A DNA stretch of 64,000 bases, taken from assembly GCA_963663365.2 (NCBI GenBank), contig CAXXIH010000008.1, positions 2,170,001 to 2,234,000 on the forward strand. The letters are read 5' to 3'. A model generated the notes under the pieces. It made no database searches. It saw only the letters and a program-made list of their open reading frames with translations, and was not told the DNA's origin. The DNA is from G963663365 sp963663365 (lineage in GTDB: Bacteria > Hinthialibacterota > Hinthialibacteria > Hinthialibacterales > G963663365). The translations under genes and the position numbers were made by a program. This document shows, in pieces, positions 7,747-17,370 of this stretch (position 1 is the stretch's first letter; every line of letters begins with the position of its first letter).

Positions 7747-8495
7747 TCTTTGGTCGAAACAGCCCAGGTACGGACATTCCATGCCGTGGCAATACCGAAA
7801 TTTCGCCAATTCACCGGGCCAAATCTCCTGAAAAAAGCGCAGATGCTCCCACGATTGAAAAGAACGGTTGGAGGTGGCAAAATTGTGGGTTCTGTATCTC
7901 AACGTTTATTGGAGCAATCTTGAACGCTATTTCCCCGCAAACAAACGCCGCGTGTTGCCTGACACATGTCCTTATTCGCCAGGTGACACCCGATCCTATT
8001 TCTGCTTCGGCATTTTACGCTTTGTCTCAAAGACTTGGTGAAAGTGATCTCATCGCCTTAAAACGACTCGATTATTGGGGCTTCACATGGAATTTATCTC
8101 CCGAAGAATCAGAAACAAAAACTGCATGGCTGCTTAAAACCAGTGCCGATTTTGTACATCCCAGTAAGCATCGCTGGAACATCGTTCCAACCGGAGAACG
8201 GATACAGCTCCTTTCTCCTCCCGATGAGCATCAAATTACGGGGGCTATTCTCGTCACGGATTCCGATAGTACTCAGATGGAGTCTAAACGTGATGGATTA
8301 ATCAATCTTTACCCTGAATGTGGAAGCCTTGAGTCCTTAGAGCACGCAACTTGGTGGGAACTGTCCTACCCAAAAACAATCGATTCCGAATCGCTCCGTT
8401 CGCATTTGGAAGCATTGGCTCTAACCCGTTCACGGACAGAAGGATTCTTCGCCCATCCGCATTACCAGAAGATTGAGATTCTTGTACCCGGCTGA
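7740..8495 (+). CDS. Unassigned protein next to the phage boundary
   Basis: The open frame encodes 251 residues. The first 60 look unlike a normal folded protein, and no ribosome binding site precedes the ATG at 7740. A TTG at 7920 has TTGGAG 5 nt upstream and would give a 191-residue protein, which I think more likely. The remainder has two similar-looking alpha/beta halves and ends with a helix followed by FFAHPHYQKIEIL. I do not recognise the family. It is followed 10 nt later by a GNAT acetyltransferase and then a potassium channel, so it probably heads that operon. Confidence 0.5.
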   Translation: MDIFGRNSPGTDIPCRGNTEISPIHRAKSPEKSADAPTIEKNGWRWQNCGFCISTFIGAILNAISPQTNAACCLTHVLIRQVTPDPISASAFYALSQRLGESDLIALKRLDYWGFTWNLSPEESETKTAWLLKTSADFVHPSKHRWNIVPTGERIQLLSPPDEHQITGAILVTDSDSTQMESKRDGLINLYPECGSLESLEHATWWELSYPKTIDSESLRSHLEALALTRSRTEGFFAHPHYQKIEILVPG

Positions 8496-8505
8496 GCGTA
8501 TCGCA

Positions 8506-9510
8506 ATGGTCAAAAAACCGGTCTTCACTGAAGGGGAGATAATCCGCCACATTGAAGAAGACGAGTTCGATGAAGTCCTCGATCTTTTGGAGTCGGCATT
8601 TCCCCACGTATCCAGGGAGTTTTTCCGCAGCATTACAATTGATGATCCCAATTATGACCCGCGTTTCAGCCTGGCCATAGACCGTGATGGAGTACTTCTC
8701 TCATTTCTCCAGATTTTTGACCGAACCTTATGGGTTGAAGGCGATAAAGTAAGGATCGGAGGTATCGGTAGTGTTGGGACGGCTCCTCAACATCGCCGCC
8801 GCGGGTACGGAACAGCACTGATTCTTGAATCGATTGAAGTCATGCAAAAGGCCCGGATGGATGCTTCGATTCTGTTTACGACCATCCAGCCTTTTTATGC
8901 CCGCCACGGTTGGAAATCCATAAAACAAAAATATCAGGAGATTCCGCTCCCTAAGTTGGTCTTTTCCGGTATTGACGAAAAAAAGATACCCGAAATGCGC
9001 GATGAATGGATTATTTGGAACGCCGGAGAAGATATACCACCTCGTCAGCTTCGATCCATAAAATCCATTTACAATAAAACCTTACCGACACAGACAGGGA
9101 AAATTATTCGAGATCCTGAATATTGGTCTCAATCGGTAAAATGGTGCCGGGATGCCGGCGCAATTATTAAAGAATCCGGTTCTACACGCTCCTATTTCCG
9201 TTACCGGCTTATAGAAGATAGTGTAATGCTGATTACCGAATATGGTTTGGCAACCGCACGGGATGCGGAGCGGCTTATTGACGCCATGATCTTATTGGCC
9301 CGCGAAAACCAAGTTTGCTCCCTGTTGGGGTGTTTCTTTGCAAACCGCGGATTGCGTAAATACCTGGAAAACTCCCCTCTCCCACTTCAGGAACAACCCA
9401 ATCGCTATCTTATGTGGAACGATTTAGGTTCGAAAAAACCGTTTCTACCGATTTTGAATGCAGCGGCGGAAAAACATAATTTTTGCTACTGGATCACAGA
9501 TGCGTTCTAA
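8506..9510 (+). CDS. GNAT-family N-acetyltransferase
   Basis: A 334-residue protein. The N-terminal half is a GNAT domain with the acetyl-CoA pyrophosphate-binding loop HRRRGYGTAL at residues 97-106 and the later FYARHGW helix. The C-terminal half could be a second, degenerate acetyltransferase-like domain as in Eis-type proteins. It would move an acetyl group from acetyl-CoA to an amine; the substrate cannot be told. A TTG at 8473 extends the frame but overlaps the previous gene, so the ATG at 8506 is preferred. The potassium-channel gene starts 2 nt after its stop. Confidence 0.8.
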   Translation: MVKKPVFTEGEIIRHIEEDEFDEVLDLLESAFPHVSREFFRSITIDDPNYDPRFSLAIDRDGVLLSFLQIFDRTLWVEGDKVRIGGIGSVGTAPQHRRRGYGTALILESIEVMQKARMDASILFTTIQPFYARHGWKSIKQKYQEIPLPKLVFSGIDEKKIPEMRDEWIIWNAGEDIPPRQLRSIKSIYNKTLPTQTGKIIRDPEYWSQSVKWCRDAGAIIKESGSTRSYFRYRLIEDSVMLITEYGLATARDAERLIDAMILLARENQVCSLLGCFFANRGLRKYLENSPLPLQEQPNRYLMWNDLGSKKPFLPILNAAAEKHNFCYWITDAF

Positions 9511-9512
9511 GA

Positions 9513-10589
9513 ATGGCTGGAAAAACTGACCCTGTAACGCATGACTACCACGCATCGCTACACAGCCCCCGCGAGCTGATCGAGCGTTTTTATACCTCCA
9601 TACTCTTGCTGATTCTTCTCTTTGGAGGCGGAACAGTCGCTTGGAACCAAATCGAGGGCGATCCACTGTTGGACAGTTTCTACACAACCGTCCAAATCGT
9701 GAGTACATTGGGATTCGGTGATCGCACCCCCCATACAATACCCGGTGAAATTCTCGTAATTGTTCTTGTTTTCAGCGGTTATCTCATCATCGCATGGGTA
9801 AGCATTAAACTTCTCGCATTCGTAATCGAAGGTGAATTGACACGCCAATTTCGCCAGCGCAAATTCGTTAAAAGGATTGCCAAGATGCAAGACCATATCA
9901 TCGTCTCAGGAGTTGGCCGCGTAGGTGCCGAAGTAGTGGGCAGTTTGCGTGATGCCGGAACCCCGTTCGTCTGCATCGATGTTGATGAAGATCTTTTGAA
10001 TCGGCTGCTCAATCCGAAAGAAATTCGAATCATTGGAGATTCCACCGAAGATGAAGTGCTAAAAGCCGCAGGTATTGAGAGGGCAAAAGGACTGGTGGTA
10101 TGTCTTCCCGACGATGCTCAAAATGTCTTCACAATTCTTTCTGCGAAAGGTCTGAATCCTTCATTGTTTGTAATTGCAAGGGCCTCACTCAACTCTTCTG
10201 AAGAAAAACTCCGCCGTGCGGGCGCGGACCGGGTTGTCATGCCATCGCGAATTGGAGGCCGAAGAATGGCTCACATGGTATTAAGACCCGGCCTAATAGA
10301 TTTCATCGAAGAGACTTTCTCAATCGCCGGTGATCGAAAACCGCTACTGCTTGAGGAAGTCATTCTAAATGCCAAAAGCTGTATCAGTGGCAAGAAACTC
10401 CGGGACAGTGACATCAAGACACAAACTGGAGCGATGATCGTGGGGATTCGCAATAACCAAGGACGCATGACACTCAATCCTCCCTCTGATTATGAACTCA
10501 AAGATGGAGAATCCTTGCTGGGTCTCGGACATATGGAGGATTTGCAGCGCCTGCGTACATATGTAAATGAAACAAGTGGAGATGAATAG
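9513..10589 (+). CDS. Potassium channel with TrkA-N/RCK regulatory domains
   Basis: A 358-residue inner-membrane protein of the two-helix channel type. TM1 spans about residues 27-45, the pore filter is TLGFGD at 65-70, and TM2 spans about 77-105. The cytoplasmic part has a Rossmann RCK-N domain (GVGRVG at 133-138, then CIDVDED) and a TrkA-C domain near the C-terminus. Phe replaces the usual filter Tyr, a known tolerated variant. It would pass K+ under ligand or nucleotide control. It is tightly spaced after the GNAT gene, so both are likely on one transcript. Confidence 0.88.
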   Translation: MAGKTDPVTHDYHASLHSPRELIERFYTSILLLILLFGGGTVAWNQIEGDPLLDSFYTTVQIVSTLGFGDRTPHTIPGEILVIVLVFSGYLIIAWVSIKLLAFVIEGELTRQFRQRKFVKRIAKMQDHIIVSGVGRVGAEVVGSLRDAGTPFVCIDVDEDLLNRLLNPKEIRIIGDSTEDEVLKAAGIERAKGLVVCLPDDAQNVFTILSAKGLNPSLFVIARASLNSSEEKLRRAGADRVVMPSRIGGRRMAHMVLRPGLIDFIEETFSIAGDRKPLLLEEVILNAKSCISGKKLRDSDIKTQTGAMIVGIRNNQGRMTLNPPSDYELKDGESLLGLGHMEDLQRLRTYVNETSGDE

Positions 10590-10972
10590 GCGTAATTCCT
10601 TCATGTCAAAAACTTTCCGAATTTCACTTCTTATATAATCTCAACTGTTTCACTTCATTGATGTTACAAAAAAGTCCCACTTGCCAAAATTCAGTTGGCG
10701 AAAATCAAGTTCAGGATTCATTTGGTCGATAATCTGTAGGAACGGGTCAATTTAATTGATGAGCCGGTCGGCATTCGGCCATCATTTGGGTCTTTTAGAC
10801 CATGTTTTTCTGCTGATGCAGGTGGAAATCTTTTGATATTCTCTATGCACACTCAGGGCAAAGGGTCGAACGATCTTCGTTGACATCATTAAACTGGAAT
10901 CCCAAAACCTGATGTCCGGTTTGAAACATGACAACGATGAATCAGACTTTGAATAGGGAGGAGCGCATCTTA
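10590..10972. other. Noncoding gap upstream of the NHL protein
   Basis: This 383-bp gap has no convincing gene. It contains an imperfect hairpin (10758-10783, one bulged A) and a small stem GGTCT/AGACC with a TTT loop (10789-10801) followed by ATGTTTTTC, which could be a weak terminator for the channel operon. A TTGACA at 10878 lacks a matching -10 at normal spacing. Confidence 0.35.
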
Positions 10973-13900
10973 ATGCGCCGGGTCAAGCGTTTTATCCTCA
11001 TTCTAGCAGCCTGCTTGGGCGCGGCATTTCCCGTCTCGTCTCAAGAAACATATTGGATTGAGACACTCGCCGGTAATGGCAATGAAGCTTACACCGGTGA
11101 CGGAGGTGATCCGTTACTTGCCTCTCTCAACAGCCCGCGAAACGTCCTTCGGGTGACTGCCGACTCTTATTACATCGCCGATACTGATAACCATGTCATT
11201 CGCTATGTAACCGGCACCACCATCACCACGGTTGTCGGAACAGGCGTTGCCGGAGTCACATTAGGGACCACAAAAGGCACTGAGGCTCCTCTGCGAAATC
11301 CAAGGGGCATGGCCCTCGATAGCAATGGAAATTTAATCTTTGCAGATTCAGGCAATCATGTCATTTGGAGATTACGTAGCGATGGATTCATCGAACCGGT
11401 AGCAGGCCAACCGGGGATACCCGGATCCTCCGGTGACGGTGCTGCGGCAACTCTGGCGACACTCCGTCAACCCGCCGATTTGGCCGTCAATGCGGGAGGA
11501 ACCATTTACATCTCAGATCGTGGCAATAGCCGAATCAGGGCCATCGCCACAGATGGAGTTATTAGAAACTTCGCAGGTAACGGCCTTTTCCGCTATGACG
11601 GGAACGGCCAGATTGCAACCCAAACTGCCTTGGAAGCACCTGAAGGCATTGCCGTCGACACGGATGGGCGTGTCTATATCGCCGATGTTCTTAACCACCT
11701 TATCCGTGTCGTTGATTTGGATGGACGCTTGATCAATGTGGCGGGTATCCCGGAAACACCCGGAGCGTCAGCAGAAGATGTCAATGCATTGAGTGCTGCG
11801 CTTAATTTCCCGCGCGACGTCGCTGTTTCCTCGGATGGCACAATCTATATATCTGACACAAGCAACCACCGCATAAGAGAAATTGTCGATGGAACAATCC
11901 GCACGATCGCCGGTACAGGCGCTCCGGGATTTGAAGTTGACCGTGGATTCGCAGATGTTTCTACAATGAATGAGCCATATGGTTTGGACTTAAGTCAAAT
12001 CAATGGCTTCTTCGACCTCTTTATTGCAGATAGAGAGAATCATCGCATCCGCGTTGTCACAACACGGGATGTCTTTGCCACACCAACACCGACGCCGACA
12101 TCGACACCCACTCCAACCAACACCTATACGCCGACAGCCACCTATACGGCTACCAATACACCAACAGCCACTCCCACACCGCTGCCCGGCGGCCAACTCG
12201 CACCCGAACTCGGCCCGCTTAGCAATACAACCGGTGTTTATTACCAACACACAACCAATATCTATGTGCCCGAAGATCCTCAGAACAACGAGATTCAAAT
12301 TGTTTTAACCTCTGTGAAAGACGGATTCGGTTCTATTTCGGTCACAACCAAGGCTGATTTATTCGTTACAGGACCTAGTGGAACAGTCCGATCAAAAACC
12401 TTCGATTTCTCTGGACAAAACACAACACTGCCTGCCCAAGATGTAACCAGTCTGTTTGAACAAGGCAGCAACAACGTTCAAATTAATCTAACCAATGGCG
12501 CCACCAATCCGGCTGCGAATACGGCTCTATATATTGCTATGTTCTCCAAACCGGTTTTCGAAGATCCACCGGATATACGATACATACTCGGTGAAAAACC
12601 GATCGTTGCATTTAATCTACAAGACTATGTCCACGACCCGGATACCGCTTTTAATAATCTAGTATTCTCGGCGAGTCCCGCAACTTTGGCGACCATCGAG
12701 CTCAATGGCGATATTCTTTTTGAGCCGGATGGCCAGCCCAGTGTACGTTCAGTGGTTCTGAGTGCATCAGATGGCGTCTTTAATACGACACAAACCATCG
12801 CCGTTAAAACATCGACATTCTTATTCGAACCGTTCAGGTTGGCGGATATACCTCTGGTTGAAGACCTCGCATTCATCACACCGGATACATTAAGAGATAG
12901 TGTTATGCCTGAAGGTGAGGCCATTTTGGATGTTCCTCTCAGCGCAACCTTTGCGGCCAGTCTCGGTTTGGAAGCAGTCCAAAATTCAAGAGGGCATCTG
13001 TATTTCTTCTCTTCCTTCCCCGGTAGCGGAATTGATCAGGCATTCCCGGTTTCTGTCTTAGGACATCGATTCGAAAATGAAGACGATTTGGATGGCGTGG
13101 CAGTTTATACTGCTCATGCAAAACCGCCTATCGATGGCGATGTAGAGTTGGATTTCAATTTCGACGCTGAAACTCTGGATGATTCGACCTGGTTCTATGG
13201 TCGTCCATCGCGTGACTTCACGCTCGCCCAACCCTCAATTCGCGATGATTTGCCTATTAGTCCCGATAGCCCGTTGCACACGGATGGACGTGGGCTTTAT
13301 GTCGAAGTCGATCCCGGTGAAGGTGTTACACTCCTTACGCCAAATATCATCACAGGCAAAGACACGATTGTCATGAGTGTGCATTTGGCTGTCGATAATC
13401 CCAATTTCTCAACGGAATTACCCTCAATTACGATTGCATTGATTGCGGATCAATCCAATCTCTCCTATACCTCTATTGTGGGTGATGCCATTGCCGGTTT
13501 CGGTACATGGCAGGAAGTCACAACAGTCTACGACACAAATAAAGAAGAAAATTACGCCCTTATTCAAATTGCGGGCACGCATACGGTGGGGACAGCCAAG
13601 GTATACCTCGACAATGTACGTATTTACAAAGGCGAACACCTTGCTGATCGAACCATTGGCAACAGCGAACTCGATATGAATTGGGATGGCACGTTTGAAA
13701 GTGTTACCAGCGACCTTGGTGACAATGTATTCCCGGAAATTTCGTCTCCTGAAGAAGGAGAAGCGTATATCGTTCAAAATTTAACGCATACCCGTACACC
13801 GGGCGGTAAATCACAAAGCCTGGTTATCAAATTAAACGATCCGCTGGGCGTGGCACGTGTTAATGCCGGACCGATAACTTTCCCCAATGGGCTTCTGCCC

Positions 13901-14269
13901 AGTGATATCGGCGTACGCGCCTATGTCTATGTTATGGAGCCGGGAGAAGGCTTCTTCACATTGGCCATTAGCGATGGGATGCACACGGCGGTCACCTTTA
14001 TCTCAAACGATACACTTCCGGAAAATCAGTGGACTCCGATCACCGTAGGCATGAATTTCCGCCAGACCGCTTCCTCAACACCATTAATTGTTATGCAAAA
14101 CGCTGCCTTGCCCGGCGCCGCACCTGGCGTGGTTAAGGATGCTGCTGTAATTGCCATCGACGATGTGCGACTCTTGGCGCCACAAGACACATTCCGTTAT
14201 TGGCGGAAAGAATTACTCCGGCTTGGGGATGATGGCTCTCCTGAGCCGCCTCCTGACGATTTCGAATAG
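10973..14269 (+). CDS. Secreted NHL-repeat beta-propeller protein with Thr/Pro linker
   Basis: The start at 10973 is chosen because GGGAGGAG lies 8 nt upstream and it opens a clear signal peptide (MRRVKRFILILAACLGAAF). The earlier ATG at 10928 lacks both. After cleavage come six NHL repeats with recurring A-D/S-D-x-x-N-H/S-x-I-R, enough for one six-bladed propeller, then a Thr/Pro-rich spacer. The long C-terminal half (about 680 residues) has Ig/cadherin-like strands and at least two jelly-roll-like modules, one ending KVYLDNVRIYKG. It is probably an exported surface or matrix protein with a binding role. No catalytic motif is visible and no anchor is seen at the acidic C-terminus. Confidence 0.75.
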   Translation: MRRVKRFILILAACLGAAFPVSSQETYWIETLAGNGNEAYTGDGGDPLLASLNSPRNVLRVTADSYYIADTDNHVIRYVTGTTITTVVGTGVAGVTLGTTKGTEAPLRNPRGMALDSNGNLIFADSGNHVIWRLRSDGFIEPVAGQPGIPGSSGDGAAATLATLRQPADLAVNAGGTIYISDRGNSRIRAIATDGVIRNFAGNGLFRYDGNGQIATQTALEAPEGIAVDTDGRVYIADVLNHLIRVVDLDGRLINVAGIPETPGASAEDVNALSAALNFPRDVAVSSDGTIYISDTSNHRIREIVDGTIRTIAGTGAPGFEVDRGFADVSTMNEPYGLDLSQINGFFDLFIADRENHRIRVVTTRDVFATPTPTPTSTPTPTNTYTPTATYTATNTPTATPTPLPGGQLAPELGPLSNTTGVYYQHTTNIYVPEDPQNNEIQIVLTSVKDGFGSISVTTKADLFVTGPSGTVRSKTFDFSGQNTTLPAQDVTSLFEQGSNNVQINLTNGATNPAANTALYIAMFSKPVFEDPPDIRYILGEKPIVAFNLQDYVHDPDTAFNNLVFSASPATLATIELNGDILFEPDGQPSVRSVVLSASDGVFNTTQTIAVKTSTFLFEPFRLADIPLVEDLAFITPDTLRDSVMPEGEAILDVPLSATFAASLGLEAVQNSRGHLYFFSSFPGSGIDQAFPVSVLGHRFENEDDLDGVAVYTAHAKPPIDGDVELDFNFDAETLDDSTWFYGRPSRDFTLAQPSIRDDLPISPDSPLHTDGRGLYVEVDPGEGVTLLTPNIITGKDTIVMSVHLAVDNPNFSTELPSITIALIADQSNLSYTSIVGDAIAGFGTWQEVTTVYDTNKEENYALIQIAGTHTVGTAKVYLDNVRIYKGEHLADRTIGNSELDMNWDGTFESVTSDLGDNVFPEISSPEEGEAYIVQNLTHTRTPGGKSQSLVIKLNDPLGVARVNAGPITFPNGLLPSDIGVRAYVYVMEPGEGFFTLAISDGMHTAVTFISNDTLPENQWTPITVGMNFRQTASSTPLIVMQNAALPGAAPGVVKDAAVIAIDDVRLLAPQDTFRYWRKELLRLGDDGSPEPPPDDFE
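12078..12190 (+). repeat. Thr/Pro low-complexity linker repeat
   Basis: Short tandem units encoding TPT, TST and TNT steps separate the NHL propeller from the C-terminal domains. The DNA is a degenerate ACN-CCN repeat. Such linkers are extended and often O-glycosylated in exported proteins; glycosylation here is inference, though glycosyltransferase genes follow directly. Confidence 0.8.
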
Positions 14270-14329
14270 TCTTCTTAATCCGCTGTCCGGCCCGCAGGAT
14301 TATCATGAAAACCAGTGTAAACTCGCTCT

Positions 14330-15586
14330 ATGCGAATTCTGCATGTCGTACCCTATTTCTATCCGGCCTGGCGATTCGGTGGTGTTCCGCGCGTTGTCTA
14401 TGACCTGGCGCTAGCCCAGTCACGGGCAGGTGCTCATGTGTCGATCGTCACTTCTCTCCTGGAAGCGCCCGGGAAAATCTTGGAAGTCGATGCATTCCAA
14501 GATGGGAGCAGCCTCAGCACCGAAGAATACGGATTAAGAGTCCGTCACCAAGAACTCGACATTTCTTACATTCACTCGGAATGGAATCGGCGCTTGAGCC
14601 AGATTGGAGCCTACGCGATTCCAGGCTTAACTGCCTTTCTTCTAAGTAAGATCAAATCCTTAAATCCGGATATAATCCATGCCCATGAATTCCGTACGGG
14701 TCTAACAGCCTCGGCCGCTCATGTATCCGGAGAAGTTCGAATCCCTCTTGTTATTTCGACTCACGGATCGCTTTTTCCGCCAACAGTTCCACCATGGAAG
14801 ACGCTTTTAAAGAACGCGTTCGACCACACCGCAGGACAAAAAATTATCAATCGTACTTGTTGTTTTCACGCTCTATCTAAATTGGAATCCGATGATTTCC
14901 ACAGGTTGGCAGACAAGAAGAACATCCGCATCAACATCATCCCGCATGGCTTTGATCCAAATCGAATCCAATCGGCGGATTCCCGGCCACGTATCCAATC
15001 TCCTGAGCCGCCTCCTCAAATTCTTTATGTTGGTAGAATCTCTCCCATTAAAGGACTCCCCACATTGCTGGAGGCCTGGCAACAGATTTCTCGGGCCAAT
15101 CCCCAAGCATCTCTACTTATGCTCGGACACGCAGAGCCGGATCATCTGCACTGCCTCCGCCAACGTTTTGAAATTACGGATTCACATGAGCCCTCCTGGC
15201 AGCCGGGCAAAGCCGTATATGCCGGTTTCGCAGCCCCAAATATCGTTCAGGAGCGTATGAGCCAAGCGGCTGTGCTGGTCGTCCCTTCGTACTATGAAGT
15301 TTGGGGAGCGGTCGTCCTCGAAGCCCTATCGATAGGCTGCCCCGTCGTGGCCTCTCAGGCTTGTGGATGTCTAGAACACCTCCCTCAGTCGATGCACGTT
15401 CAAATTGTGCCGCCAAATGATCCAGCCGCTATAATCAACGCGCTCAACACAATTTTCCAAGCGCCTCCTCAGACCGCCAAGCTTCCTCCCAACCTGACAT
15501 GGGATTCCGTTGCGGCAAGAATGGCCGAGCTCTACCGTATGTGCATTGAAGGGGAAACACCCGAGCCTAATGACTCAAACTCCTAA
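14330..15586 (+). CDS. Glycosyltransferase family 4 (GT-B fold)
   Basis: A 418-residue retaining GT-B enzyme. The N-terminal domain begins MRILHVVPYFYPAWRFGG-V, typical of GT4 acceptor domains. The C-terminal donor domain has ILYVGRISPIKGLPTLLEA and the E-x7-E region YYEVWGAVVLEAL followed by GCPVVAS. It would add a hexose to a growing surface glycan on the cytoplasmic side. Its last 17 nt overlap the next glycosyltransferase gene, so the two are translated together. Donor and acceptor are unknown. Confidence 0.88.
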   Translation: MRILHVVPYFYPAWRFGGVPRVVYDLALAQSRAGAHVSIVTSLLEAPGKILEVDAFQDGSSLSTEEYGLRVRHQELDISYIHSEWNRRLSQIGAYAIPGLTAFLLSKIKSLNPDIIHAHEFRTGLTASAAHVSGEVRIPLVISTHGSLFPPTVPPWKTLLKNAFDHTAGQKIINRTCCFHALSKLESDDFHRLADKKNIRINIIPHGFDPNRIQSADSRPRIQSPEPPPQILYVGRISPIKGLPTLLEAWQQISRANPQASLLMLGHAEPDHLHCLRQRFEITDSHEPSWQPGKAVYAGFAAPNIVQERMSQAAVLVVPSYYEVWGAVVLEALSIGCPVVASQACGCLEHLPQSMHVQIVPPNDPAAIINALNTIFQAPPQTAKLPPNLTWDSVAARMAELYRMCIEGETPEPNDSNS

Positions 15587-16334
15587 AGAGATAGATAAAA
15601 ACGACGCACTGGTCATTGTCCCCGCACACAATGAAGAAATACGTATTCCTGCCACATTAAATGCATTGCAGGAAATGTCAAAAAAATTGGACTTCGATAT
15701 AGTCGTCATTAATGACGGTTCCAATGACCGAACTTCTGAAATCGTTGTAAAAGCCGGATATCCTTGCCTCAGCCTTCCATTTCACTGCGGGTATGGCACC
15801 ACACTGCAAACCGGCTATAAATACGCTGTTTCAGAACGCTATACATACGTTATACAAATTGATGCCGATGGCCAGCATGATGTCCGCTTTCTTCCGATGC
15901 TTCTGGATGAATTACGGAATGGAAAAGCCGACGTCATTTTGGGCTCCCGTTTCCTGCCGCATATTGATCAGCAATTGCAGCCCTTAGGTGACTTGTATCG
16001 TGGCACGCCATTGCGCAAGATCGGCATCTGGATATTTCGCATGGTGTTGAGGTTGTGGAATTTAAAAATTACGGATCCAACAACAGGATATTTGGGTCTA
16101 AACCGCAAAGTAGTAAAATTCTTGACTGGCGATGTATTTCCTTATGATTACCCGGATGCAGATGTACTTCTGTTGTTGCATCGCAATAGATTTAAGATCA
16201 AAGAAACTCCCGTATACATGTATAAAAACAGTTCAGGCGGGAAACTGCATAGGGGAGTAGCCCCATTATGGTATATCATCAAAGAGTCTCTCGCCCTCTT
16301 TTTTGCAGGATTGAGACGAAAAGAAAGATTATAA
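15570..16334 (+). CDS. Polyprenyl-phosphate glycosyltransferase (DPM1-like GT2)
   Basis: A 254-residue enzyme of the dolichol-phosphate mannose synthase type: ALVIVPAHNEEIRIP at the start, VINDGSNDRT, and the QIDADGQHD metal-binding motif. The ATG at 15570 is inside the previous gene and fits the family N-terminus; the longer frame from 15510 adds unrelated residues. It would load a sugar onto a polyprenyl-phosphate carrier. A DUF2304 membrane protein follows 34 nt later, a pairing often seen for this enzyme group. Confidence 0.87.
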   Translation: MTQTPKEIDKNDALVIVPAHNEEIRIPATLNALQEMSKKLDFDIVVINDGSNDRTSEIVVKAGYPCLSLPFHCGYGTTLQTGYKYAVSERYTYVIQIDADGQHDVRFLPMLLDELRNGKADVILGSRFLPHIDQQLQPLGDLYRGTPLRKIGIWIFRMVLRLWNLKITDPTTGYLGLNRKVVKFLTGDVFPYDYPDADVLLLLHRNRFKIKETPVYMYKNSSGGKLHRGVAPLWYIIKESLALFFAGLRRKERL

Positions 16335-16368
16335 ATCTAGTATGGAATTCCTCCGGGAGACAATAAAC

Positions 16369-16758
16369 ATGCCTATCCAACAAAAAATCTTCGCAATCAT
16401 CATCAGCCTGCTTTTTCTTGCTATTATTATAGAGATGGTTCGGAAGCGGAGATTGCAGGAACAATATTGCGTAATCTGGTTTATTCTTGGATTTTCAATG
16501 CTTATTTTTGGACTTTGGCACGATGCTCTTGTGCTTATAACGAAAATCATTGGTGCAGGATTTACAAGTTCAACCCTGTTTTTCTTTGGTATCGCTATAT
16601 GCCTGTTGCTTAATCTTCAAGCATCGTTCCACCTTTCCCGCAACGCAACCTATATAAAGAATCTTTCGCAGGAAATCGCCCTTTTGAGATTACGTTTGCA
16701 GGAAAAAGAAAAAATGTTTGCCGCCTTGCACTCCTCTAATCAACAGCAATCCAGTTAG
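16369..16758 (+). CDS. DUF2304 membrane protein
   Basis: A 129-residue protein with three hydrophobic segments. Its N-terminus (IFAIIISLLFLAIIIEMVRK) is followed by R-R-R-L-x-E-x-Y and a W-F-x-x-G pair, matching DUF2304. A charged coiled-coil tail closes it. The ATG at 16369 is preferred over 16342 because GGGAGA lies 8 nt upstream and the family starts here. Its position after a polyprenyl-phosphate glycosyltransferase suggests it helps anchor or flip the lipid-linked sugar; that role is inference. Confidence 0.8.
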   Translation: MPIQQKIFAIIISLLFLAIIIEMVRKRRLQEQYCVIWFILGFSMLIFGLWHDALVLITKIIGAGFTSSTLFFFGIAICLLLNLQASFHLSRNATYIKNLSQEIALLRLRLQEKEKMFAALHSSNQQQSS

Positions 16759-16785
16759 GATCCCAATTAAGAAATCGATCACTAG

Positions 16786-17340
16786 ATGTATCCCATACCT
16801 GGACATCTCGCAGGCAGCCTGACACTCAGAGCGCTCACCAAACTGAATTGTACGATCCTCGTATTGACAGCCTTTATCCCGGATATTATCGATAAATTTT
16901 TATGTGATGTTTTGCATTGGACATCTTTTGGCCGTATGGTGATGCACAATATCCCGGTTCTGATCTTAATCGCAGTTGTATTAGCAGCAGCGTTTCGAGA
17001 CTTAAAGATCGGCTATGCCTGGGCCGCCGGTCATTTCCTACACCTCCTCTCGGACATTTCTTTTATCCCTTGGTGGTTCCCATTCCGCCAATATAATTGG
17101 CCGGAGGCCCCAAATGTAACAAAAGCAACTCTGGAGTTGCGCTACTTATTCACATGGCCTCCACAAATAACGCCACAAGTAATCAAGGTATATAAAATTC
17201 ACCTAATACTTATGGAAACGCTAATGCTCGCTTTGGCAATTGCCCTGTGGATGAATTGGCCCCAAAACAAAATTGCCCGAATCTCTACAATCGGTGCGCT
17301 GCTAGTCGTATATGGTTGGCGTCTGGCAATTGCCGGATAA
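16786..17340 (+). CDS. YdjM-like membrane protein (putative metal-dependent hydrolase)
   Basis: A 184-residue protein with about five membrane helices. It carries the family landmarks: a GH near the N-terminus (IPGHLAG), PDIIDK, MHN and GHFLHLLSD, whose His and Asp residues would lie near one membrane face and may bind metal. YdjM-type proteins are annotated as membrane-bound metal-dependent hydrolases, but the reaction is unclear. It is the last gene of the glycan operon begun at 14330 and converges with the minus-strand operon ending at 17371. Confidence 0.7.
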   Translation: MYPIPGHLAGSLTLRALTKLNCTILVLTAFIPDIIDKFLCDVLHWTSFGRMVMHNIPVLILIAVVLAAAFRDLKIGYAWAAGHFLHLLSDISFIPWWFPFRQYNWPEAPNVTKATLELRYLFTWPPQITPQVIKVYKIHLILMETLMLALAIALWMNWPQNKIARISTIGALLVVYGWRLAIAG

Positions 17341-17370
17341 AGGCGTCGAAAAAATCCTGAACGTCACCTT

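Noticed and set aside
10878..10883. TTGACA upstream of the NHL gene as a sigma-70 promoter
   Set aside because: No acceptable -10 sequence lies 16-18 nt downstream.
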